48,506 nt of DNA from Salaquimonas sp. (GTDB lineage Bacteria; Pseudomonadota; Alphaproteobacteria; Rhizobiales; Rhizobiaceae): assembly GCA_022340185.1 (NCBI GenBank), contig JAJDOK010000029.1, positions 1 through 48,506 of the forward strand. Direction: 5' to 3'. The position numbers and the translations under genes were made by a program. Positions within the stretch are counted from its first letter, which is position 1. The number at the start of each line of letters is the position of its first letter. The notes under the pieces were generated by a model. The model saw nothing but the letters and a program-made list of their open reading frames with translations, made no database searches and had not been told where the DNA came from. Below are positions 8,621-16,409 of this stretch, in pieces.

Positions 8621-8950
8621 TTGGCGATCGATCCGGACCTCGCGCGCAAACGCCTGGAGGCGCGGCGCCTGGAGCTCGAAGCGCAATCGCACGAGACCGA
8701 GGAAACACGCCAGGCGGTCGAGCTCGACCAGCAATCGGTCGGGCGGCTGACGCGCATGGACGCCATGCAGGTACAGGCGATGGCGCAGGCGCAGGAACGC
8801 AAGCGCCAGCACGATCTGGTGCGCATCGAAATGGCGCTGAGGCGGCTTGAAGCCGGTGATTACGGCATTTGCGTCGAATGCGGCGAGGAAATTCCCGACC
8901 GCCGGCTCGCCATCGACCCGATGGCGGAAAAATGCGTCGACTGCGCCTGA
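8621..8950 (+). CDS. DksA/TraR-family C4 zinc-finger protein
   Basis: This is a 109-residue protein made of a charged coiled-coil helix pair (about residues 5-75) and a C-terminal zinc finger CVECGEEIPDRR...KCVDCA with four cysteines. The family binds the RNA polymerase secondary channel. The LDQQSVGRLTRMDAMQVQAM segment marks the short TraR-like subclass common in proteobacteria. The coil tip lacks the clear DxxDxA motif of true DksA. The TTG at 8621 is chosen because GGAG lies eight bases upstream. A GTG at 8612 is possible. It is divergent from the NnrU gene and converges on bacA. Confidence 0.85.
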   Translation: MAIDPDLARKRLEARRLELEAQSHETEETRQAVELDQQSVGRLTRMDAMQVQAMAQAQERKRQHDLVRIEMALRRLEAGDYGICVECGEEIPDRRLAIDPMAEKCVDCA

Positions 8951-8963
8951 AACCCGCCCGCGA

Positions 8964-10220
8964 CTACTCTGCGGTGTCAGCCTGCTGACGCGCCAGATAT
9001 TCCTGGTCGATGCCGGGCAGCGGTTCGTCGTTCAGCGTTGCCTCGAAGGCTTTCAGGCGCTTGTAGATCGACAACAGCTCGACGATCGTCGCCCATGAAT
9101 TGACCAGATACTGGAACGAATTCGACACCTGCGTGAAGGCGGTCAGGATCTGCTGCAACAGGCCGAAAGTGATCTTGCCGGCGGCAATGGTGGGCACAAG
9201 GATGAAATAGGCGAAGATATTGTCGGCCTGCAGGTAGAAGGCCCGCGTGAGGTTGAAATACATGTAGTGGAAATAGAGGCGGAAATAGTTGCTCCGCACA
9301 TTGGTGAACAATTCACGCACCGTTGGCGGGTCGGCGCGAATGGCATCGTCCTCGCCATAGACAAGTTCCTTGCGGTAGCCGGCCTCGACGCGCTGGTTCC
9401 TGAATTCCAGGCCCGGCAGCTTGATGCCGACGACGGCGAGCAGCACCGTGCCGAACAGCGACCAGAAAATCGCCGCCTGCATCAAGGGTGCGGGAATCGC
9501 TCCGACAATCGGCAGTTCGGCGACATTGGACGACAGCGTATAGAGGATCGGCAGGAAGGCGATCAGTGTCATCACCGAATCGATCATGTTGACACCGAGC
9601 CCCTCGACCGTCTGCGCGAAGCGCATGGTGTCTTCCTGGACGCGCTGGGAAGCTCCCTCGATATGGCGCAGGCGCGGCCAGTGGCTCATGTAGAAATCGT
9701 TCATCGCAGTGCGCCAGCGGAAAATGTAATGGCTGACGATGAAGCGCGTGACGACATAGACCGCGATCCAGATGAAGGCGATAACGGCGAAATCGAGCAA
9801 CAGAAGATAGAGCTCAGATGTCTCGACCTGGTTGTCGGGGGTGAGCGCCTTTTGCACCAGATCGAAGAAGGGGCGGCGCCAATTGTTGATGGCGACCGAT
9901 ACCTGCACGGAGAAATAGGTCGAGAACAGGATGAAGGCGGATCCACCGATCGACCAACTCATCCATTTGTGGTCGGAAAAATAGCTCCAAAGGCCCCAGA
10001 ACACACCAGCGAAGAACAAATAATAGATGTAGAACCAGAGAAAATCGTTGGTCCAGAAATAGCGGGCACCAACGACGAGTTCCGAGCCTTCCTCGGGCGA
10101 CAGGCCGACATAGGCGCCAAGCTGATGGCCGCCTGCATACCACAGCCCGATGGCGACCGCGCACCATAGAATGAAAGAAGGAAAGAAGATGCGCGGATTG
10201 GGAAAGAAGGAATGAAACAA
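8964..10220 (-). CDS. bacA: SbmA/BacA-family peptide transporter
   Basis: This inner-membrane, proton-driven importer takes up proline-rich, NCR and other peptides, and in rhizobia it is needed for bacteroid survival and very-long-chain fatty acid modification of lipid A. The 418-residue length and TTG-started N-terminus ([13 protein letters not shown]) match Sinorhizobium BacA as I remember it. The core shows [41 protein letters not shown] and [17 protein letters not shown], all family hallmarks. GGAG lies ten bases before the TTG. The gene stands alone. It converges with the DksA-like gene at a 13-base gap and faces a long non-coding stretch upstream. Confidence 0.92.
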   Translation of the reverse strand: MFHSFFPNPRIFFPSFILWCAVAIGLWYAGGHQLGAYVGLSPEEGSELVVGARYFWTNDFLWFYIYYLFFAGVFWGLWSYFSDHKWMSWSIGGSAFILFSTYFSVQVSVAINNWRRPFFDLVQKALTPDNQVETSELYLLLLDFAVIAFIWIAVYVVTRFIVSHYIFRWRTAMNDFYMSHWPRLRHIEGASQRVQEDTMRFAQTVEGLGVNMIDSVMTLIAFLPILYTLSSNVAELPIVGAIPAPLMQAAIFWSLFGTVLLAVVGIKLPGLEFRNQRVEAGYRKELVYGEDDAIRADPPTVRELFTNVRSNYFRLYFHYMYFNLTRAFYLQADNIFAYFILVPTIAAGKITFGLLQQILTAFTQVSNSFQYLVNSWATIVELLSIYKRLKAFEATLNDEPLPGIDQEYLARQQADTAE

Positions 10221-10570
10221 GGACTGGATTCTCCGGGCAACGGGCTCTTGCTACCCGCTTGAGGACCCCTGCGAGGCCCTTTGACACCGTAAACGCGGTG
10301 GTTTCAAGTTAAATCCTGCTCACTTTTGCTCTACCAACACGTCCTTTCGCGGAGCGCGGAAAAACGAACCATCGGCACAAGCCCATTTGCGCCATGTGTA
10401 TTCCCGCACAGGGACAGATGCCGCCGCCGCCTATTTTCATTTCAACGAAAGACGAAATCATCAGCGGCTTTCGCCGCCTGGGGCGTGATCACCCCTGCGC
10501 GCTTGAAAAGCCAAACGGATCAGCCGATTCCTCTGCGGCCCGTACACGCCCCTGGGGCAGCACGAGGATG

Positions 10571-10603
10571 GAAGGCCGCTCTCCTCAACCGGGAGCGGCC
10601 TTC
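10571..10603. terminator. Strong 11-bp hairpin, possible RNA 3' end
   Basis: GAAGGCCGCTC (10571-10581) pairs perfectly with GAGCGGCCTTC (10593-10603). There is no U-tract after it. It could end a small RNA on the plus strand or belong to the flank of the adjacent repeat element. Confidence 0.4.
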
Positions 10604-10607
10604 ACCT

Positions 10608-10915
10608 AGAGCGTGTCAGGTTTAAATGGAATCGTTTGAACGCCGATATTTCGTGGTCTGGCTAGGAGCGCAGGGCGACGCGGCGCAAACACCGTTAGCC
10701 ACACGCGACAACGTTCAGGACGCGAAAGATCAAATTCATACGATCGATATTTTGCTTTATATATCAATAATTTATATCCTTTCGACTTGGTTGGTCTTTC
10801 CGCCCCGGCTACGTCGAAATCCTCGCGAGATAGTCATATCGCGCTGCGGTCTTCTTCTTGCCGGGACGAAAACTCCATTCCATCAAACTGCTTCCATTTA
10901 AACTCGACGCGCTCC
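10608..10915. repeat. Second MITE-like element with about 33-bp imperfect terminal inverted repeats
   Basis: Positions 10608-10640 and the reverse complement of 10882-10915 align over about 33 bases. Both ends carry (A/G)GAGCG(T/C)GTC followed by GTTTAAATGGAA and GTTTGA. The 308-bp element has an unusually AT-rich centre (about 10735-10800) in a GC-rich region and no convincing gene. The AGAGCG start is shared with the element at 266-539, but the rest differs, so they are probably related families rather than copies. Confidence 0.65.
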
Positions 10916-11019
10916 AGTTGGCGCCGGCAATCCGCAAATGTCGGGATGTTAACCCTCCGCTTACCACGGCGCACGGACAATCGGCCTACTGCCAAGCGAT
11001 TCGTACGGGGTACGCGACC

Positions 11020-11259
11020 ATGGATATTGTGAAGAACGACCCGCCTTCCCTCGACATGAGCGATGACGCACACCAGGCCGACGCCTATGCGCGGATGATG
11101 GAGGAACTCCTCATCGATATCGACGAACTGGACCCGTCGGCCTGCCCGCCCGACCGGCGCTTCTTCCTGAAGGACAAGGAAGCCTGGATCTACGAGCACG
11201 GCAATATCGCCGAACTGGTCTATGTGCGCACCGTCACGGACGAATTCGACCCGGACTGA
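11020..11259 (+). CDS. Small acidic protein of unknown function
   Basis: A 79-residue, strongly acidic protein (MEELLIDIDELDPSACPPDR, ending VTDEFDPD). I do not recognise a named domain. The ATG at 11020 is a reasonable start. A second candidate is the ATG at 11056. The frame is open further upstream to 10858, but that part lies in the repeat element. The conserved-looking, non-repetitive composition and codon use similar to neighbours argue for a real gene. It has no operon partner: the ArsC-like gene beyond it is on the other strand. Confidence 0.6.
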   Translation: MDIVKNDPPSLDMSDDAHQADAYARMMEELLIDIDELDPSACPPDRRFFLKDKEAWIYEHGNIAELVYVRTVTDEFDPD

Positions 11260-11311
11260 GCGGCGAGAATTGATGTTCAATAAAAATCAAGTTTGTTGAA
11301 CATGGTGCGGC

Positions 11312-11674
11312 CTATTTACCGAACAGGTCGGCATAGCGCTCCGGCTTGAAGCCGATCTCGATCGCATCATCCGTTTCGAGAACCATTTCCAGAATGGGGC
11401 GCCTGATTATCGAGGGCTGATCGAGCATCAGCGCGATCGCCTTTTCGGCGTCAATGTCCTGCTTCGCCTCCTCGGGCAGTTTGCGGAAGGTCGTGCCTGC
11501 CCGGTTCAGCACCTTTTCCCAACCTTCGGCCTTCACCCAGCGCTCCAGCATCGCGCGGGTCACGCCCTGCTTTTTGTAGTCGTGGAAGGCGTAGGAGACG
11601 CCATTAGCATCGAGCCAGGAGAATGCCTTCTTCATGGTGTCGCAATTCCTGATACCGTGGATGGTGACGGTCAT
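11312..11674 (-). CDS. ArsC/Spx-superfamily reductase, YffB-like
   Basis: A 120-residue thioredoxin-fold protein. The N-terminal IRNCDTMKKAFSWLD carries the single active-site Cys (residue 11), and RRPILEM near residue 92 supplies the Arg that binds the anion in ArsC-like proteins. The NCDTMKKA version, rather than arsenate reductase's HNPxCGTSR, marks the YffB subfamily, thought to be glutathione-dependent oxidoreductases rather than true arsenate reductases. No ars regulator or arsenite pump lies nearby. It is divergent from the aldolase gene with a 150-base gap. Confidence 0.85.
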   Translation of the reverse strand: MTVTIHGIRNCDTMKKAFSWLDANGVSYAFHDYKKQGVTRAMLERWVKAEGWEKVLNRAGTTFRKLPEEAKQDIDAEKAIALMLDQPSIIRRPILEMVLETDDAIEIGFKPERYADLFGK

Positions 11675-11824
11675 CGGCTGAATTCCCGGATCTTGTGCAT
11701 AGTTCCAATCGGAGGCGACACTATCGTCATGGCTCTGCCCGCGCCATAGGCGGCATTCGCCTTGCGGGACTGCGCGGGATCATCGATAAACTGCTGGAGC
11801 AACGTATCGAGGGGAGGATCAAGC

Positions 11825-12580
11825 TTGAGCAACCGTTTCAAGCGGGCACTGAAAGAGGGTAAGGTGCAGCTCGGCATGTGGAGCGCGCTGTGCAATCCAC
11901 AGGTGGCGGAGATGCTGGCGCAATCCAAATTCGACTGGGTGCTGTTCGACGCCGAACATTCGCCAACTGAAATTGCCGGATTGCTGCCGCTGTTGCAGGC
12001 GGCCGGAAACGGTACGGCCGCGGCTGCGGTGCGCCCGCCCTGGAACGATCCGGTGCTGATCAAGCGCGCACTCGACATCGGCGCGCAAACGCTGATCCTG
12101 CCTTTCGTGCAGAACGAGGAAGAGGCGCGCAATGCGGTTTCCTCGGTGCGCTATCCACCGAATGGCTGGCGCGGCGTTGCCGGATCGACGCGCGCAAGCC
12201 GCTATGGCCGCGACACGGGCTATCTGGGGAGCGCCAGTGACGACATCTGCCTTATCGTCCAGGCGGAAACGGCCGAGGCGTTGTCGCATATCGAGGCGAT
12301 TGCCGGCGTCGACGGGGTCGACGGGGTGTTTGTCGGCCCATCCGACCTGTCCGCCTCGATGGGCCATCTGGGCAATCCGGGCGCACCACAAGTACAGGAT
12401 GCGATATACGAGGCGGCGCAGAAGATCCGCGCCGCCGGCAAGGCGCCGGGCATTCTCGCCACCACAGTGGAAGACGCCAGGCGCTATATCGATTGGGGCT
12501 TCATGTTCGTCGCCTGCAATGTCGATCTGAAACTGCTGATACAGGCCGTTGACCAGCTTTACGTTGACGTGAAGGCGTAA
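11825..12580 (+). CDS. HpcH/HpaI-type class II pyruvate aldolase
   Basis: A 251-residue metal-dependent aldolase that makes or breaks C-C bonds between pyruvate and an aldehyde, as in HpaI (4-hydroxy-2-oxoheptanedioate aldolase). Family residues are visible: DAEHSP with the catalytic His near 43, VRPPWNDP with the substrate Arg near 68, ETAEAL with a metal Glu, and FVGPSDLSASMG with the metal Asp. Overall it reads like HpaI from end to end. The TTG start is preceded by GGGGAGG seven bases upstream. No homoprotocatechuate genes are adjacent, so the natural substrate is open. It converges with the aldo/keto reductase. Confidence 0.88.
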   Translation: MSNRFKRALKEGKVQLGMWSALCNPQVAEMLAQSKFDWVLFDAEHSPTEIAGLLPLLQAAGNGTAAAAVRPPWNDPVLIKRALDIGAQTLILPFVQNEEEARNAVSSVRYPPNGWRGVAGSTRASRYGRDTGYLGSASDDICLIVQAETAEALSHIEAIAGVDGVDGVFVGPSDLSASMGHLGNPGAPQVQDAIYEAAQKIRAAGKAPGILATTVEDARRYIDWGFMFVACNVDLKLLIQAVDQLYVDVKA

Positions 12581-12590
12581 ATTCCATCCG

Positions 12591-13622
12591 TCAGGCTGCG
12601 GCGCGTTCAACAATGGGCCGGCGGCGCAGGCCGGCTTCAAGGATCGCAGGCGGATTGTAGGCCGCCGCATTCGGCAGAATGTCGGTGCCGGGCGGCACGA
12701 TCTCGTCGATCCGGTCGAGAACATCGTCGGTCAGGCGGGTCTCGGCGCCAGCGAGCATGTCGTCGAGATGCGCAATCGTGCGCGGCCCGAGAATGGCCGA
12801 GGTCACACCCTTGTGCGCCATCACGAAACCCATGGCCATGTGGATGAGTGGAATACCCGCCTGCTCTGCCAGCGCAATGAGTTCCTCGACGGCGTCCAGA
12901 CTGCCACGGTCGGACATCTGATCGGGGAAGAATTTGGCCCGCGCGGTATCTGGCAGCGGCTCACCCTTTCGGTAGCGTCCGGTGAGCAGGCCCATCGCCA
13001 GCGGACTCCAGACCAGGGCACCCATGCCGTAGCGCTCGCAGGCCGGCAGCACTTCGCGCTCGATGCCGCGGTTGAGGATCGAATAGGGCGGCTGTTCGGT
13101 GCGCAAGCGCGCCAATCCGCGCTTTTCCGAAATCCATTGCGCCTCGACAATTTCGGTGGCCGGGAAGGTGGATGATCCGATCGTGCGCACCTTGCCCGCC
13201 CGCATAAGGTCGGTCAGCGCGGACAACGTCTCCTCGATGTCGGTCTCCGGCGAGGGACGGTGGATCTGGAACAGGTCGATGTAGTCGGTATCGAGACGGC
13301 GCAGGGAATCATCGACGGCGCGGGTCAGCCAGCGGCGCGAATTGCCCTGCATGTTCGGATCGTCGCCCATCGGCAAATGCGCCTTGGTGGCGAGCACGAC
13401 ATTGTCGCGCCGTCCCTTGAGCGCCTCGCCGACAACCATTTCGGAATCGCCGTGGCTGTAGAAATCGGCGGTGTCGATGAAATTGATGCCGGAATCGAGC
13501 GCCTTGTGGACGATGCGGATGCATTCGTCGCGATCGGGATTGCCCATCGCGCCGAACATCGTGGCGCCGAGGCTATAGGGGCTGACCTTGATGCCGGTCC
13601 TTCCAAGATTGCGGTACTGCAT
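12591..13622 (-). CDS. Aldo/keto reductase
   Basis: A 343-residue NADPH-dependent oxidoreductase. It begins MQYRNLGRTGIKVSPYSLG, then has the catalytic tetrad pattern: FIDTADFYSHGDSE (Asp, Tyr), ATKAHL (Lys) and FQIHRPS (His). C-terminal GLLTGRYRKGEPLPDTARA and AILGPRTIAHLDD are typical of the YajO/Tas-like branch. The ATG at 13622 has GGAAAGGAAA upstream. Earlier in-frame starts would read through the spacer. It follows the SDR gene on the same strand with a 20-base gap and so is probably co-transcribed from the TetR-controlled promoter at 14728-14756. Confidence 0.92.
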   Translation of the reverse strand: MQYRNLGRTGIKVSPYSLGATMFGAMGNPDRDECIRIVHKALDSGINFIDTADFYSHGDSEMVVGEALKGRRDNVVLATKAHLPMGDDPNMQGNSRRWLTRAVDDSLRRLDTDYIDLFQIHRPSPETDIEETLSALTDLMRAGKVRTIGSSTFPATEIVEAQWISEKRGLARLRTEQPPYSILNRGIEREVLPACERYGMGALVWSPLAMGLLTGRYRKGEPLPDTARAKFFPDQMSDRGSLDAVEELIALAEQAGIPLIHMAMGFVMAHKGVTSAILGPRTIAHLDDMLAGAETRLTDDVLDRIDEIVPPGTDILPNAAAYNPPAILEAGLRRRPIVERAAA

Positions 13623-13642
13623 TGTCGTTTCCTTTCCTGGCG

Positions 13643-14644
13643 TCATTCGGCAGCTTCGGCGCCGGAGGTGGCGAGCATCTGCTCGCTCATCGTCCACAGG
13701 CGCCGGGCGGAGTGCGGGTCGATGGCGTGCGAGGTGATCTCGGCCGGCGGCCTGACGGCGCTCATCTGCCGGGGTTCGTCGTCGAGGGGCGAAATGTCAT
13801 TGTCCAGCAGGTACACGCCGCCGATCCCGTCAAGCAAAGGACTTGTGGCTGCGAAGACGATGGTGCTGGCGCCCTGCTGCGGGGTCTTCTTGCCGTTCTC
13901 GGGATCGATGATCGGCCGGCCGGCCTCGTCGATCAGGCCCATGGCCCGCTGGGCCTCCTCGCCCGCCGAATTGTTGAGGACCGTACCGACGACGACACCC
14001 GGATGTACGGCATAGCCATGGACGCCGTCCCCGGACCATCGGCGATCCAGTTCGACGGCAAACAGCACATTGGCGGTCTTGGACTGGGCGTAGGCTTGGC
14101 TGGAATTGTAGGCTTCAGTGAAATGCGGATCGTCCCAGTGGATGTCGGAAAATCTCTGCGCGCCGGACGAGACATTGACGACACGCGCGCCATTGGCTGC
14201 GCGCAGCGCCGGCAGCAAGCCAAGGGTCAACTGGAAGTGGCCGAGATGGTTGGTTGCGAACTGCATCTCGTAGCCGCGCGCGTCCTGGATCCGCTTTTTC
14301 GAAGGCGTCACGCCGGCGCAATTGATCAGCATGTTGAGCGGGCGGCCAGTCTCGCACCAGCGGGCGACGAAGGTATCGATCGAGGCTGGATCGATGAGAT
14401 CGAGTTGGCCGACTTCGACGTGCTGTATTCCTTCCAGAGAACGGGTGGCGCGGTCCGGGTCGCGCGCCGCAACGGCGACCAGGGCGCCAGCCTTGGCGAG
14501 GGCGCGCGTGACTTCGAGGCCGATGCCGGCATGACCTCCAGTGACGATGGCATTCCTGCCGGCCAAGTTGATGCCGGCGAGAACGTCGTCGGCCGTCGCC
14601 GCGGCAGAAAATCCTGATCCGATCGGGTATTGTCTATGAGTCAT
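13643..14644 (-). CDS. Short-chain dehydrogenase/reductase
   Basis: A 333-residue Rossmann-fold oxidoreductase. TGGHAGIGLE (about residues 35-44) is the nucleotide-binding glycine motif, NCAG follows near 108, and the catalytic SSGAQ...YAQSK pair lies near 155-188. The length and the retinol dehydrogenase/WWOX-like layout, with an extension after YxxxK, point to the larger SDR group seen in bacterial reductases of uncertain substrate. It is first in a two-gene unit with the aldo/keto reductase and divergent from a TetR gene. Two operators lie in between, so both reductases look like an inducible response to one chemical signal. Confidence 0.9.
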   Translation of the reverse strand: MTHRQYPIGSGFSAAATADDVLAGINLAGRNAIVTGGHAGIGLEVTRALAKAGALVAVAARDPDRATRSLEGIQHVEVGQLDLIDPASIDTFVARWCETGRPLNMLINCAGVTPSKKRIQDARGYEMQFATNHLGHFQLTLGLLPALRAANGARVVNVSSGAQRFSDIHWDDPHFTEAYNSSQAYAQSKTANVLFAVELDRRWSGDGVHGYAVHPGVVVGTVLNNSAGEEAQRAMGLIDEAGRPIIDPENGKKTPQQGASTIVFAATSPLLDGIGGVYLLDNDISPLDDEPRQMSAVRPPAEITSHAIDPHSARRLWTMSEQMLATSGAEAAE

Positions 14645-14709
14645 GGCGCGGGGTCTCCTTGTTACTCGCGGGAGTGGTCAAAGTAGCCGTGATGCATTAG
14701 GGTGCATAA

Positions 14710-14749
14710 ACGGAACAATCTTCCATTTACATACGGAACGATGTTCCGT
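14710..14749. promoter_or_regulatory. Tandem TetR operators
   Basis: ACGGAAC-GAT-GTTCCGT (14733-14749) is a perfect 17-bp palindrome. ACGGAAC-AAT-CTTCCAT (14710-14726) is a second, weaker copy whose start is 23 bases away. They lie between the SDR and the TetR gene, so they are the expected binding sites of that regulator. Confidence 0.75.
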
Positions 14750-14756
14750 TTTGCAA
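14728..14756 (-). promoter_or_regulatory. Promoter of the SDR-aldo/keto reductase unit
   Basis: On the minus strand TTGCAA (14751-14756) and TATGTA (14728-14733) are 17 bases apart. The perfect operator palindrome fills the spacer almost exactly, an arrangement that blocks polymerase directly when the repressor is bound. Confidence 0.65.
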
Positions 14757-14779
14757 GGGCAGTGTGCTAGAGGTGAAGT

Positions 14780-15403
14780 GTGTCTGACGAAACGGGCAAG
14801 GAAACCCGCGGATCCGAGACCCATGACCGCGTGGCGCGACGTCCGCGAGCGGATGCGCTGCGCAATCTCGACGCGCTCCTTCAGGCGGCCAAATCCGTGT
14901 TCGCAAGTTCAGGGGTGGACGCACCGGTGCGCGAAATCGCCGACAAGGCCGGTGTTGGCATCGGCACGGTCTATCGCCACTTCCCGCAGCGTTCCGATCT
15001 GATCACGGCGGTGTTCCGCCGCGAAATTGACGCCTGCGCCAGCGCCGCCCCCGCCCTTGCGGCGGAACATGAACCCGGCGAGGCGCTGGGATTGTGGATA
15101 CAGCGCTATGTCGACTTCATCGCGACGAAGCGCGGCCTCGCGACCGCCCTTCATTCGGGCGACCCGGCGTATCAAAGCCTGCCGATCTATTTCGACTCGA
15201 AGCTGCAGCCCGCCCTTCGCTCCCTGCTCGATGCAGCAATTGCGACAGATGACATACGCGCGGATGTCGAACCGAACGAATTGTTGCATGCGGTCGCGGA
15301 CCTGTCGGCTTCAGGTGGCCCGGCGGGATCCGACCGGTCACGTCGCATGGTCGCCCTGCTCGTCGACGGGCTGCGCTACGGGGCCTCATCGAACAAGACC
15401 TGA
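14780..15403 (+). CDS. TetR-family transcriptional regulator
   Basis: A 207-residue repressor. The N-terminal helix-turn-helix is clear at about residues 28-75: RNLDALLQAAKSVFASSGVDAPVREIADKAGVGIGTVYRHFPQR shows the family's pattern, with GVGIGTVYRHFP as recognition helix. The ligand-binding C-terminal half is variable and gives no clue to the inducer. The GTG start has GAGGTG upstream. It is divergent from the SDR gene, with two operators in the 135-base gap, so it probably represses itself and the two reductases. It converges with the GNAT gene. Confidence 0.92.
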   Translation: MSDETGKETRGSETHDRVARRPRADALRNLDALLQAAKSVFASSGVDAPVREIADKAGVGIGTVYRHFPQRSDLITAVFRREIDACASAAPALAAEHEPGEALGLWIQRYVDFIATKRGLATALHSGDPAYQSLPIYFDSKLQPALRSLLDAAIATDDIRADVEPNELLHAVADLSASGGPAGSDRSRRMVALLVDGLRYGASSNKT

Positions 15404-15450
15404 ACGGCTGGCCAGCTTTATCGGCAGAAACCCTCAGTCGCGCCCTGGCC

Positions 15451-16323
15451 TCAGCCAAGTTCGAAGGTGGTCACGCCGAAAATCCGCTCATGGGCGATCT
15501 GCGGAACCGGGCCCAGATACATTCGCGCACAGCCGAAGACCTCTTCCATACCGTGACGCCGAACGAGCGTCATGGCATCGGAATTGTTCTCCGGCACATC
15601 AAGAAACAGCGGGCCACCCGCGGCAAACACGGCCAGATGCGCGTAAAGCGCTTCGGCCGATTCTGCATTATCGGCGAATAAAGGCCCGATCTTGCATCCC
15701 TCGCCGCAACGCCGGATGACGCCATAGCCGTCCAGTTCACCGTCTTGAACATGCGCGAGCGTCAAGGCATCGGGCTGCGCGATCCAGTTGCGCAGGAAAC
15801 CCGGCCGCGGCGCCGGAAAACAGGTGCGGTCGTAATCGGCAAGCCGGTCGAACGGGATGTCGGCAAGAGGTTTTACACGTTCGCGTTCATTGTCGGGAAT
15901 TTCCGGGTGATCTTCGATGTCGCCACGAAAGCGCATGTTGCGATGGGAGAAGACAAAGCCGCCCTTGGCGTAATAGTCCTGCATCTCGAAGACGCCGTCC
16001 ATGCCGATACCGGCACCGGGTTTGAGACGTTTGATCAAACGGTCCCTGCGCGCGTGCCAAAGGGCATTGCCGTATCCACGGCCGCGAAATTCCGGGCGAA
16101 CGATGAAGAAACCCATGAAACCGAATTCGCCTTCATAGGAGGTGATGGCGCCACCGCCGATCAGCTCACCATCCAGATCGGCGGCGATGAAAGCCTCGGG
16201 GTCGGTTGACCAGAACAGATCGGCGTCATGAAGGCCCGGGTTCCAGCCCTCGCGAGCGGCCCAGCCCACCAGTTCGCCAACCTCGGCGCGCGTCATGTTG
16301 CGGATTGCGAGATCATCCGTCAC
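15451..16323 (-). CDS. GNAT-family N-acetyltransferase, two-domain
   Basis: A 290-residue protein. The N-terminal GNAT domain (about 1-130) has [20 protein letters not shown], where RGRGYG is the acetyl-CoA pyrophosphate-binding loop. The C-terminal half (about 150-290) resembles the Acetyltransf_18/YitH-type second GNAT domain ([21 protein letters not shown], then [10 protein letters not shown]). The substrate is unknown. It converges with the TetR gene and lies upstream of the ChaA-like gene's end on the same strand, but an 86-base gap separates them. Confidence 0.87.
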   Translation of the reverse strand: MTDDLAIRNMTRAEVGELVGWAAREGWNPGLHDADLFWSTDPEAFIAADLDGELIGGGAITSYEGEFGFMGFFIVRPEFRGRGYGNALWHARRDRLIKRLKPGAGIGMDGVFEMQDYYAKGGFVFSHRNMRFRGDIEDHPEIPDNERERVKPLADIPFDRLADYDRTCFPAPRPGFLRNWIAQPDALTLAHVQDGELDGYGVIRRCGEGCKIGPLFADNAESAEALYAHLAVFAAGGPLFLDVPENNSDAMTLVRRHGMEEVFGCARMYLGPVPQIAHERIFGVTTFELG

Positions 16324-16409
16324 CGTTGAGCCTCCTCACCCCAAGTCACCTCTCGTGTCGCCCCAACCTGGCGATTCTGAATCCACAACCGGATGCCAGC
16401 GCGCAATGT

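Larger units (their letters stand above)
10221..11019. other. Gene-poor 800-base intergenic stretch upstream of bacA
   Basis: No recognisable gene is seen. The first half holds several possible stems. GGGGCGTG near 10480 pairs perfectly with CACGCCCC near 10547, enclosing about 60 bases, and GCGGC-TTTC-GCCGC lies just before it. A strong hairpin follows at 10571-10603. The second half is the repeat element at 10608-10915. The last 100 bases are the leader of the small gene at 11020. The first half could encode a structured small RNA, but I could not match it to a known family. Confidence 0.4.

Noticed and set aside
10394..10901. Short open frames in the bacA upstream region (71 and 91 residues)
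   Set aside because: They cross hairpins and the repeat element and have no protein-like pattern.
11312..11674. Calling the ArsC-like gene an arsenate reductase
   Set aside because: The active site is NCDTMKKA, of the YffB branch, and no arsenic resistance genes are nearby.
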